Assembly: GCA_003644825.1 (NCBI GenBank) | Contig: QNDJ01000096.1 | Location: 1 to 6,553 of the forward strand | Length of the DNA: 6,553 nucleotides | Reading direction: 5' to 3' | From: B21-G16 sp003644825 [NCBI: Candidatus Zhuqueibacterota bacterium] | GTDB taxonomy: Bacteria; SM23-31; B21-G16 | Shown: positions 1 to 6,494 of the stretch, in pieces | Position numbering within the stretch: position 1 is the first letter of the stretch | How the letters are laid out: each line of letters starts with the position of its first letter | Translations under genes and position numbers: made by a program | Notes under the pieces: model-generated | Databases searched by the model: none | Seen by the model: the letters and a program-made list of their open reading frames with translations, nothing else | What the model was told of the DNA's origin: nothing

Positions 1-28
1 CTCTATAACCCTTCATTTAACATCAAAA

Positions 29-34
29 AGGAGG
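29..34 (+). promoter_or_regulatory. Ribosome binding site of the first amidohydrolase-like gene
   Basis: A perfect AGGAGG lies 7 nt before the ATG at 42. It fixes the start even though this choice gives the protein a rather long, 14-residue segment before the hydrophobic core of the signal peptide. Only about 28 nt of upstream sequence is available, so the operon promoter cannot be judged. Confidence 0.9.
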
Positions 35-41
35 AAAAAGT

Positions 42-1730
42 ATGAATATAATTTTTAATGCGGGCAGATTTAAGCCCAAAAAGCTTATATATCTGTCCTT
101 ATTTGTTTTAATACCTTCCTTAACAGTTTATTCTCAGCAATTTGGAGGTGTTTATGCAATTAAGGGTGGTATAATTGTTAAGGGAACAGGAGAAAAAATT
201 GAAAACGGGATTGTTTTAATCAGGGATGGACTGATAGAGGCAGTTGGCAAATATATTCAGATTCCTGAGGATGCAGAAATTATCAATGCAGAGTCGTTGT
301 ATGTTTATCCGGGGTTAATAGATGCTCATACGAACATTGCGATTCCCAGAAAAAAACCTGAAGTAAGACGAACTCAGGCAGGAAGAACTACTCCACGAGA
401 ACCTGAACCTGCGTTTACTCCAGAAAAAAAGGCTGTAGACCTCATTAAAGCTGATAATAAATCCCTGAAAAAGATAGTAGAAAGTGGTGTTACGACTGCA
501 TTAACGGTTAATCCGACTGGAGTATTTCCAGGAACAAGTGCTTTGATTAACCTTCGGGGTGAAACACCTGGAGAAATGATTGTAAAGCCTCTGGTGGCAC
601 AGCATATCACTTATGCAATTCGGAGAGGAGCATATCCTTCTACTTTGATGGGTGTTGTTGCTTTTCAGCGTCAGACGTTTCTTGATTTGAAGCATTACAT
701 TGAATTGAAGAATATATCTAAGATTACAACACGAGGATGGAAAAGACCAGATTATGACGGAAAGCTGGAGGCTCTTATACCTGTTTTTGAAAATAATTTT
801 CCAGTTATTATCAATGCAATGAAAGAAAATGATATTATCAGGGCTGTTAAACTTGCAAGAGAATTTAATTTAAATTATATAATAAGTGGTGCAGTTGAGG
901 GATATAGAACTGTAGAATTATTAAAAAGGGAAGGTAAACCGGTATTGCTCAGCCTGGATTTTCCTGAACCTATGCAGGTAACGGGTTATTCGTTTGCCCT
1001 TAAAGTAAAACCACCTGAGGTTGAGAAAAAACCTTCTAAAGAAGAAGAGAAAAAGAAAGAAAAAGAAGATAAAGAATTCTGGGACCTTATTTATGGAAAT
1101 GCTGCAACATTATATCAAGCAGGAATAAAATTTGCATTTTGTTCTGCTCCAAAAAGTAAACCTGAAAAATTACTTGAAAATGTAAGAAAAACAGTTGAAC
1201 ATGGACTTCCGAAGGATGAAGCTTTGAAAGCCCTGACGGTTAATCCTGCTAAAATCTTTGGAGTTGAAGAAGAACTCGGTACTATTGAAGAGGGTAAAAT
1301 TGCCAATATTATTGTTTGTGATAAGGAAATTTTCGATAAAAAATGTAAGATGAGATATGTTTTTGTTGATGGAAAAAAGATTGAAATTGTGAAAAAACCT
1401 GAGAAGAAAAAGAAAGAAGAAACAGCAAAAGTGGATGTTTCTGGAGAATGGGATGTAGAAATTGAAACTCCAGATGGTATAATGTCTGCGACCTTAATTA
1501 TTAATCAATCGGGAAATGAATTCAGTGGAACATTCAGTTCGGAAATGGGGGATATCGAATTACAAAATGGAAAAATAAGCGGTAATGAAATTGAGTTTGT
1601 TGTAACTGCTGGTGGTATAGAGGCTACTTTTTCTGGAACTGTTAAAGGTAATGAAATTAATGGAACAGTTGATGCAGGTCCAATGGGGACAGTTACTTGG
1701 AAAGCAACCAAAAAACCAGGCTCAAAATAA
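42..1730 (+). CDS. Exported amidohydrolase-like pseudoenzyme with extra C-terminal beta domain
   Basis: This 562-residue protein has the amidohydrolase fold related to imidazolonepropionase-like metal-dependent hydrolases. A signal peptide is visible (basic KPKK at 12-14, hydrophobic core, likely cleavage after VYS at 29-31). Next come the N-terminal beta-sandwich (about 38-88) and the barrel entry PGLIDAHTN (90-98). The C-terminal family signature follows: GLPKDEALKALTVNPAKIFG at 388-407, then the EEGKIANIIV turn. The catalytic site is degraded. The HxH pair reads H96-T-N98, and the barrel lysine position is about I189. The two later histidine positions are N258 and G283, and the final aspartate position is A369. 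It is therefore unlikely to be a standard metal hydrolase. A Lys/Glu-rich insert (322-346) interrupts the barrel before the last strand, and a Lys-rich linker (451-463) leads to an extra beta-rich domain (465-557). It is the first gene of a three-paralog operon, 21 nt ahead of the intact enzyme, so a partner or scaffold role is inferred. The reading frame is intact, so it is not a pseudogene. Confidence 0.9.
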   Translation: MNIIFNAGRFKPKKLIYLSLFVLIPSLTVYSQQFGGVYAIKGGIIVKGTGEKIENGIVLIRDGLIEAVGKYIQIPEDAEIINAESLYVYPGLIDAHTNIAIPRKKPEVRRTQAGRTTPREPEPAFTPEKKAVDLIKADNKSLKKIVESGVTTALTVNPTGVFPGTSALINLRGETPGEMIVKPLVAQHITYAIRRGAYPSTLMGVVAFQRQTFLDLKHYIELKNISKITTRGWKRPDYDGKLEALIPVFENNFPVIINAMKENDIIRAVKLAREFNLNYIISGAVEGYRTVELLKREGKPVLLSLDFPEPMQVTGYSFALKVKPPEVEKKPSKEEEKKKEKEDKEFWDLIYGNAATLYQAGIKFAFCSAPKSKPEKLLENVRKTVEHGLPKDEALKALTVNPAKIFGVEEELGTIEEGKIANIIVCDKEIFDKKCKMRYVFVDGKKIEIVKKPEKKKKEETAKVDVSGEWDVEIETPDGIMSATLIINQSGNEFSGTFSSEMGDIELQNGKISGNEIEFVVTAGGIEATFSGTVKGNEINGTVDAGPMGTVTWKATKKPGSK

Positions 1731-1738
1731 ATTTTTAC

Positions 1739-1744
1739 GGGAGG
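1739..1744 (+). promoter_or_regulatory. Ribosome binding site of the active amidohydrolase gene
   Basis: GGGAGG sits 7 nt before the ATG at 1752. The protein begins Met-Met; the second ATG (1755) would have a 10-nt spacer, so the first ATG is favoured. The site lies wholly inside the 21-nt gap after the preceding stop codon. Confidence 0.85.
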
Positions 1745-1751
1745 ATAATTT

Positions 1752-3071
1752 ATGATGAAGAAAATGATATATTTATTGTTCCTTGCTTTGATTATCACCG
1801 GCATTGCTATTAATTGTGTATATGCTGGTGGGGATGTTTTTATAAAAAATGGAACAATATTAACAATAACAAAGGGGGTAATTAAAAACGGATGTATTTT
1901 AATACGTAATGGTAAAATAGTTGCTGTAGGAAAAGACCTCACGGCTCCTGAAGGTGTTCCTGTAATAGATGCTACGGGGTGTTATGTTATGCCGGGTATT
2001 ATTGATTCTCATTCCCATATGGGGATTGATAGGGGAATTAATGAAGCAACTTCGCAGGTAACTCCACAGGTGAATATTGAAGACGTAATAAGACATGATG
2101 ATTTAAGTTTTTATAGAGCTTTAGCTGGAGGGTGTACAGCTATTCAGAACCTCCACGGTAGTGCTAATGTGATTGGTGGAGAGAATGGAGTTCTTAAACT
2201 AAAGTTTGGGAAACCTGCTGAAGAACTTTTAATCCACGATGCGATGCAGGGTGTAAAGTTTGCCCTCGGTGAAAACCCAAAAAGAAGAGGAGCAGAGTCT
2301 AACAAATTTCCTGCATCGAGAACAGGTATCTCTCATATTCTTAGAGAAGCTTTTACACAGGCAAAAGAGTATATGAAGAAATGGGATGAATATGAAAAAG
2401 CAAAAAGAGGAGAAATTAAACCGCCAAATAAATGGGTTGCAAAGGTCTGGCCTATTCCACCTAAAAAAGATTTAAAAATGGAAGTTCTTGCCGATTTGTT
2501 AAAAGGAAAAAAGGGTATTGTTTGTCATTGTTATGAGGCACAGGAAATCGAAGATTTGTTTAAGGTATGTGATGAGTTTGGTGTAAAAGTATATTCTCTC
2601 GAACACTGTCTTGAAGGATATAAAGTTGCTGATATAATTGCAAAACACGGAACCGTTGCTTCTATATTTATGGATTTCTGGGCATATAAAGTTGAAGCTT
2701 TTGATGCTATACCTTATAATGCAGTGTTGTTAACAAGGAGGGGAGTTACTGTTACTGTTAATTCAGATAGTAATGAGAGGGTAAGAAGGTTATTTCAGGA
2801 AGCTGCAAAAGCTCTGAAATATGGAAATATGACTGAAAATGAAGCATTGAGAATGATAACAATAAATCCTGCTAAGGACCTTCATATAGATGATAGATGC
2901 GGTAGTATCGAGGTTGGAAAAGATGGTGATATTGCTATATTTGATGGTCATCCTTTATCTGTATATTCTAAAGTGGTCAAGACATTGATTGAAGGGGATG
3001 TTTATTTTGATTATGATAAAGCAATGACCGCTGAAAAGGTTCTGGCAAAATATAAGAAATCAACCCGGTAA
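1752..3071 (+). CDS. Exported metal-dependent amidohydrolase (imidazolonepropionase-like family), catalytically intact
   Basis: This 439-residue protein is an amidohydrolase of the HutI-related group, which hydrolyses C-N bonds in cyclic or linear amides; the actual substrate is not readable. A signal peptide occupies residues 1-25 (MMKK, hydrophobic core, VYA cleavage site), so it acts outside the cytoplasm. Domains in order are an N-terminal beta-sandwich (about 28-78), the TIM-like barrel (79-375), and a C-terminal return to the sandwich with GSIEVGKDGDIAIFDG (384-399). All expected metal ligands are present: H87 and H89 in IDSHSH, the barrel lysine K169 (probably carboxylated) in KFALGENPKR, H259 in VCHCYE, H285 in LEHCLEGYK, and D339 in NSDSN. 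The segment HGSANVIGG (135-143) and the GENPKR motif are typical of a widespread subfamily of about 400 residues, usually annotated only as amidohydrolase. It is the middle gene of the operon, between two paralogs that lack these ligands, and is probably the only catalytic member. Confidence 0.93.
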   Translation: MMKKMIYLLFLALIITGIAINCVYAGGDVFIKNGTILTITKGVIKNGCILIRNGKIVAVGKDLTAPEGVPVIDATGCYVMPGIIDSHSHMGIDRGINEATSQVTPQVNIEDVIRHDDLSFYRALAGGCTAIQNLHGSANVIGGENGVLKLKFGKPAEELLIHDAMQGVKFALGENPKRRGAESNKFPASRTGISHILREAFTQAKEYMKKWDEYEKAKRGEIKPPNKWVAKVWPIPPKKDLKMEVLADLLKGKKGIVCHCYEAQEIEDLFKVCDEFGVKVYSLEHCLEGYKVADIIAKHGTVASIFMDFWAYKVEAFDAIPYNAVLLTRRGVTVTVNSDSNERVRRLFQEAAKALKYGNMTENEALRMITINPAKDLHIDDRCGSIEVGKDGDIAIFDGHPLSVYSKVVKTLIEGDVYFDYDKAMTAEKVLAKYKKSTR

Positions 3072-3080
3072 AATTATCAG

Positions 3081-3087
3081 GGAGGTG
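3081..3087 (+). promoter_or_regulatory. Ribosome binding site of the third amidohydrolase-like gene
   Basis: GGAGGTG is a very strong match to the 16S anti-Shine-Dalgarno sequence, 5 nt before the ATG at 3093. It lies in the second 21-nt intergenic gap of the operon and supports the chosen start, which directly yields a short MKK-type signal peptide. Confidence 0.88.
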
Positions 3088-3092
3088 TTCTG

Positions 3093-4388
3093 ATGAAAAA
3101 AATATCTATTTTTATAATAATTTTCATACTTATGTATGGTTTTATTTATGCTGGAGACCACCAGGGGAAATATGTTATTAAGAATGCAACAATTGTAACT
3201 GTTACAGGGCCAATTATAGAAAAAGGAGCTGTTATTATAGATGGAAATAAAATTACGTATGTAGGTAGGTTTCCAAGTATTCCGGAAGGAGCTGAAGTAA
3301 TAGATGCAGAAGGTTTGTATGTATACCCAGGTATGATTAACTCATATACAACTCTTGGTTTGACAGAAATAGGCTCAGTAAGAGAAACAAATGATGCACG
3401 AGAAGTAGGTGATTTTAATACATTTATAAAGGCTTCCAGTGCTATTAATCCAAGTTCTGTTCATATTCCAATAACAAGAGTAAATGGAATAACAACAGCA
3501 TTAACAGTACCTCAGGGTAGTTTAATTTGTGGATATGGAGCATTAATCAACCTTTATGGCTGGACTATTGAAGAAATGATTTTAGAGGATAAAGCTGTAA
3601 TGGTAGTGAATTTTCCAAGAAGTACGCCTTTTGCTTATTTTAGAGAACCCACTAAAGAGGAAAAGAAAAAAGCAGCCGAAAAAGCAAAAAAACAGATTGA
3701 AAAAATGGAAAATCTTTTTGAAAAAGCAAGATTATATTATAAAGCTAAAAAAAGTTATGAAGCTGGTGAACTGAAAACTCCTCCACCTGTTGATATGACT
3801 CTTGATGCTTTAATTCCTGTTATTAAAGGCGAGGTTCCGCTTCTTATAGGTGTTTCAAATGAGAAAGATATTAAAGAAGCTGTAAAGGTTGTGAATAATG
3901 TTAAGGTTAAAGCAATCTTTACCGGCGTCAACGATGGATGGAAAGTTGCAGATTTACTTGCTAAAAACAAAATTCCATGTTTGGTTGGGTCGGTATTGTC
4001 TGTTCCCGGTAATAAAGACCCCTTTGATGCAGGTTATGCAAATGCTGGTATTCTTAATAAGGCAGGTGTTAAAATTGCATTTGTTACCGGTGGTGCATCA
4101 GATGCAAGAAATCTACCTTATCATGCTGGGATGTCCGCTGCTTATGGATTACCCAGGGATGAAGCGCTGAAAGCAGTTACCATATATCCTGCTCAAATTT
4201 TCGGCGTTGATGATAAGATTGGCAGTATAGAAGTGGGTAAAATTGCCAATATTGTGGTAACAGATGATGATATCCTTGAAATGAGAACCCATATCAAATA
4301 TCTTTTCATTAATGGGAAAAATGTTCCTTTGAAATCCAAACATACAGAACTGTATGAAAAATATAAGAAAAAATACGGTATTAAATAG
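3093..4388 (+). CDS. Exported amidohydrolase-like pseudoenzyme lacking all metal ligands
   Basis: This 431-residue paralog of the two preceding proteins starts with a signal peptide (MKK, hydrophobic core, IYA cleavage after residue 20). The beta-sandwich (about 25-77) and C-terminal signature are well kept: GLPRDEALKAVTIYPAQIFG at 352-371 and SIEVGKIANIVV at 378-389. The active site is erased. The usual IDxHxH reads I82-N-S-Y85-T-T87, and the barrel lysine position is about V172. The later histidine positions are G253 and G278, and the final aspartate position is G333 within VTGGASDAR. A charged helical insert (about 186-222, KEEKKKAAEKAKK...) is followed by ELKTPP, which lines up with a similar helix and PP pair in the middle protein, confirming common descent. 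The frame is open, the ribosome binding site is strong and the signal peptide is intact, so it appears to be a maintained non-catalytic protein. A role as partner subunit of the intact enzyme is inferred. Its closing KKKYGIK tail is unremarkable. Confidence 0.9.
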   Translation: MKKISIFIIIFILMYGFIYAGDHQGKYVIKNATIVTVTGPIIEKGAVIIDGNKITYVGRFPSIPEGAEVIDAEGLYVYPGMINSYTTLGLTEIGSVRETNDAREVGDFNTFIKASSAINPSSVHIPITRVNGITTALTVPQGSLICGYGALINLYGWTIEEMILEDKAVMVVNFPRSTPFAYFREPTKEEKKKAAEKAKKQIEKMENLFEKARLYYKAKKSYEAGELKTPPPVDMTLDALIPVIKGEVPLLIGVSNEKDIKEAVKVVNNVKVKAIFTGVNDGWKVADLLAKNKIPCLVGSVLSVPGNKDPFDAGYANAGILNKAGVKIAFVTGGASDARNLPYHAGMSAAYGLPRDEALKAVTIYPAQIFGVDDKIGSIEVGKIANIVVTDDDILEMRTHIKYLFINGKNVPLKSKHTELYEKYKKKYGIK

Positions 4389-4784
4389 ATAAGTGAATTT
4401 TTACAAATGTTCAGGGTTCAGGTTTCTATGGTAGATGAAAATACCGTTTAGAAACCTGTCCCTGAAGTGATAATGAAAATCGAAAAGATATTTTTGTAAC
4501 AAAATATTTGCTGCCAGTGTTCATATCCTTAGTTTTACTATATTTCTTTCCTGTATTGTAGATAATTATTTAATTAGAGCTATACCAGAAGGAATGCTTA
4601 TAAAAAAAGAAAGTCCTTAAAGGGTGCTTATATTGTTTTTAGGTTAAACATTTTTTAAATTTAAATAAGAAATATTATTATCTTAATTTATATATGTAAT
4701 TAATGAACAACTAAAGTATTAATCTCTTTTACAATATATATGTTTGTTTAAATTTGGAATCTAAATTTACAAAGTAGTGTTAAA
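4389..4784. other. Intergenic region, AT-rich, no convincing gene
   Basis: This 396-nt gap separates the amidohydrolase operon from the propeller gene. Apart from the hairpin at 4410-4466 it is low-complexity AT-rich sequence. Only peptides of a few codons can be read, and none has a correctly spaced ribosome binding site. The second half (about 4640-4784) is the most likely place for the promoter of the downstream gene. TTTACA at 4728-4733 with TAAATT at 4749-4754 is the best box pair I see, but its 15-nt spacing and the base composition make it unconvincing. An 8-bp direct repeat (TGCTTATA at 4595 and 4625) is probably chance. Confidence 0.7.
4410..4466. repeat. Long imperfect inverted repeat (hairpin) just after the amidohydrolase operon
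   Basis: Beginning 21 nt after the stop of the third gene, TTCAGGG (4410-4416) pairs with CCCTGAA (4460-4466), and CAGGTTTCTA (4419-4428) pairs with TAGAAACCTG (4449-4458). A small mismatch (TT against T) lies between the two helices. An inner GGTA/TACC helix (4430-4433 with 4442-4445) closes an 8-nt loop. The stem is much richer in G and C than its surroundings. There is no T-run directly after it (the nearest is TTTTT at 4491-4495), so it is not a textbook intrinsic terminator. It could be a transcript-end or 3'-protecting hairpin, or a member of a dispersed short repeat family. Confidence 0.75.
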
Positions 4785-6494
4785 GTGGTTAAAATTAAAC
4801 TATTAATTTTACTTTTTATAATATTTTTAGTTAAAACATCTTTTTCTCAGGAACAGTGGGTAAGTTATACAAATGCAAATAGAAGAATAAATGCTTTAGA
4901 ATTTGAGGGTGATATTCTCTGGGCAGGAACAGCAGGGGGTATTGTAGAATGGGATGTGAAAGATGGAACATATATTAAATATACAGTTAATGATGGTCTG
5001 GCAGGCAATTATATACGAGCAATAGCTGTAGATTCTAGTGGAAACAAATGGATCGCAACAGCTAAAGGAGTCTGTAAATTTGATGGTAAATACTGGATTA
5101 CATATACAAAAGATAATGGACTGGCAAGCAATAATGTGCGTGCAATAACTATAGATTTTGATGGAAATATATGGTTTGCAACAGGTGAAGGAGTAAATAA
5201 ATTTGATGGAAATAACTGGACTACTTATACAGAAGATGATGGTTTATTATTTCGAGATGTGCGCTCAATTGCTGTTGATCTGGAAGGAAATATATGGTGT
5301 GGCTCGTTGAAAGGGGTCAATAAATTTGATGGATTCAACTGGGTTTCATATTCTAAAAGGTGGCTTACATTTATAAATTCAATTTCAATGGACCACAGTG
5401 GTAATATATGGTTTGGAGGTGTTCTTGGAGTGAGTAAATTTGATGGAAATAGCTGGACTACTTATACTGAAGATGATGGTTTAGCAGGTAATTGGGTAAC
5501 TTCCATAGCTGTAGATTTAGAAGGTAATTTATGGTTTGGAACATTATTTGGAGTAAGTAAATTTGATGGAATTAATTGGACTACATATACAACTGAAGAT
5601 GGACTGATTAGTAATTATGTATATTCAATAACTGTGGGTCGAGCTAAAAATATATGGTTTGGAACCTGGGATGGAATTAGTAAGTTTGATGGAAAAAACT
5701 GGATAACATATAAAACCAATGATGTTTTAATTGGTAATAAGGTATATTCAGTAGCTACAGATTCAAAAGGAAATGTATGGTTCGGGACTTCAAGTGGAGT
5801 AAACAAATTTGATGGGAAGAAATGGAATGTATACACAACGAGTAAAGGATTGGTAGATAATTTTGTATATTCAATAGCTTTGGATTATAGAGATAATATT
5901 TGGTTTGGAACATCAGGAGGAGTTAGTAAATTTGATGGTACTCATTGGATTTCTTATACAAAGGGTGATGGTTTAGTAGATAACATTGTGTATTCAATAA
6001 CAATGGATTTAAATGGAAATATATGGTTTGGAACAAAACACGGAGTTAGTAGATTAAGTGGAATAAGCTGGACTACATATACAACTGATAATGGGTTGAT
6101 TAATAACAGTGTTAATTCAATAACTTCAGATTTAGAGGGTAATATATGGTTTGCAACAGAAGGAGGTGTTAGCTGCCTTAAAAGATTTGACTATCATAAA
6201 GTAAATGAAAAAAGAAGCTTTATTTTATCCCATAATTATCCCAATCCATTTAACAGTGAAACTATTATAAGATATAATGTATTAGTTTCTTCTGTTATTA
6301 ATTTAAAAATATACAATGTTGCTGGACAGGAGGTAAGAAATCTCTTTAACAGAATGATGATACCAGGAAACTACATAGTAAAATGGGATGGAACAAATAA
6401 TCAGGGCATAAAAGTTCCTTCTGGTATATATTTTTACACGATGAAAACCAGAAATAACTATATTAAAACGAGAAAGATGACTTTAATTAAATAA
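4785..6494 (+). CDS. Secreted Reg_prop beta-propeller protein with type IX-like C-terminal sorting domain
   Basis: This 569-residue protein has a signal peptide (VKIK, hydrophobic core, likely cleavage after SFS at 19-21). About eleven propeller blades of the two-component-regulator type (Reg_prop) follow, from residue 25 to about 465. The consensus is I-x-x-D-x-x-G-N-I-W-F-G-T-x-x-G-V-S-K-F-D-G-x-x-W-T-T-Y-T, then DGL-x-x-N-x-V-x-S. The tail (478-569) is a FlgD-like immunoglobulin-fold sorting domain, with NYPNPFN at 484-490, IYNVAGQEV at 509-517, WDG at 534-536, SGIYFY at 546-551 and terminal RKMTLIK. Such tails direct proteins across the outer membrane by the type IX system in Bacteroidota, and occur in several candidate phyla. 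Reg_prop blades are best known as sensor domains of hybrid histidine kinases; here there is no transmembrane helix or kinase after them, so a surface-binding role is inferred and the ligand is unknown. The start is GTG at 4785, the only usual start codon after the in-frame stop at 4749, and no clear Shine-Dalgarno precedes it. Confidence 0.88.
   Translation: MVKIKLLILLFIIFLVKTSFSQEQWVSYTNANRRINALEFEGDILWAGTAGGIVEWDVKDGTYIKYTVNDGLAGNYIRAIAVDSSGNKWIATAKGVCKFDGKYWITYTKDNGLASNNVRAITIDFDGNIWFATGEGVNKFDGNNWTTYTEDDGLLFRDVRSIAVDLEGNIWCGSLKGVNKFDGFNWVSYSKRWLTFINSISMDHSGNIWFGGVLGVSKFDGNSWTTYTEDDGLAGNWVTSIAVDLEGNLWFGTLFGVSKFDGINWTTYTTEDGLISNYVYSITVGRAKNIWFGTWDGISKFDGKNWITYKTNDVLIGNKVYSVATDSKGNVWFGTSSGVNKFDGKKWNVYTTSKGLVDNFVYSIALDYRDNIWFGTSGGVSKFDGTHWISYTKGDGLVDNIVYSITMDLNGNIWFGTKHGVSRLSGISWTTYTTDNGLINNSVNSITSDLEGNIWFATEGGVSCLKRFDYHKVNEKRSFILSHNYPNPFNSETIIRYNVLVSSVINLKIYNVAGQEVRNLFNRMMIPGNYIVKWDGTNNQGIKVPSGIYFYTMKTRNNYIKTRKMTLIK
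5022..6119 (+). repeat. Tandem 123-nt coding repeats encoding 41-residue propeller blades
   Basis: Nine successive units fill residues 80-445 of the propeller protein: 80-120, 121-161, 162-199, 200-240, 241-281, 282-322, 323-363, 364-404 and 405-445. All are 41 residues (123 nt) except the third, which is 38. A divergent unit precedes them (about 35-79) and a partial one follows (446-465). The repeat is also visible in the DNA: AARTTTGATGG (R is A or G) recurs in eight of the nine units and ATATGGTTTGG recurs in several. The third unit has KRWLTF in place of the GL-x-x-N turn, and the ninth has RLSG in place of KFDG. Confidence 0.9.

Noticed and set aside
42-1730. Calling the first or third amidohydrolase-like gene a decayed pseudogene
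   Set aside because: Both have full-length open frames, strong ribosome binding sites, intact signal peptides and conserved non-catalytic motifs, so they look maintained.
1752-1829. Possible lipoprotein signal in the middle amidohydrolase (Cys at residue 22)
   Set aside because: The residues before it (A-I-N-C) do not fit a lipobox because Asn precedes the Cys; the VYA site at 23-25 is a better ordinary cleavage site.
374-2096. Several minus-strand open frames of 60-145 codons across the first two genes
   Set aside because: They lie entirely or almost entirely opposite clearly recognisable genes, have no family features and no ribosome binding sites; they mirror the codon use of the sense genes.
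3898-4170. A 90-codon + strand frame inside the third amidohydrolase-like gene
   Set aside because: It overlaps in another frame the well-conserved barrel of the annotated gene, and its protein looks like an out-of-frame translation with no domain.
4407-4451. 14-codon frame beginning at ATG 4407 in the gap, overlapping the hairpin
   Set aside because: There is no Shine-Dalgarno before it and its sequence is explained by the palindrome; a leader peptide cannot be supported.
4594-4620. 8-codon frame at ATG 4594 preceded by AGAAGGA
   Set aside because: The purine tract directly abuts the ATG, so the spacing is wrong, and the peptide is too short to support.
5022-6119. Regular repeats considered as a CRISPR-like or non-coding array
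   Set aside because: The repeats are in frame, diverge mainly in ways compatible with protein blades, and have no spacer structure.
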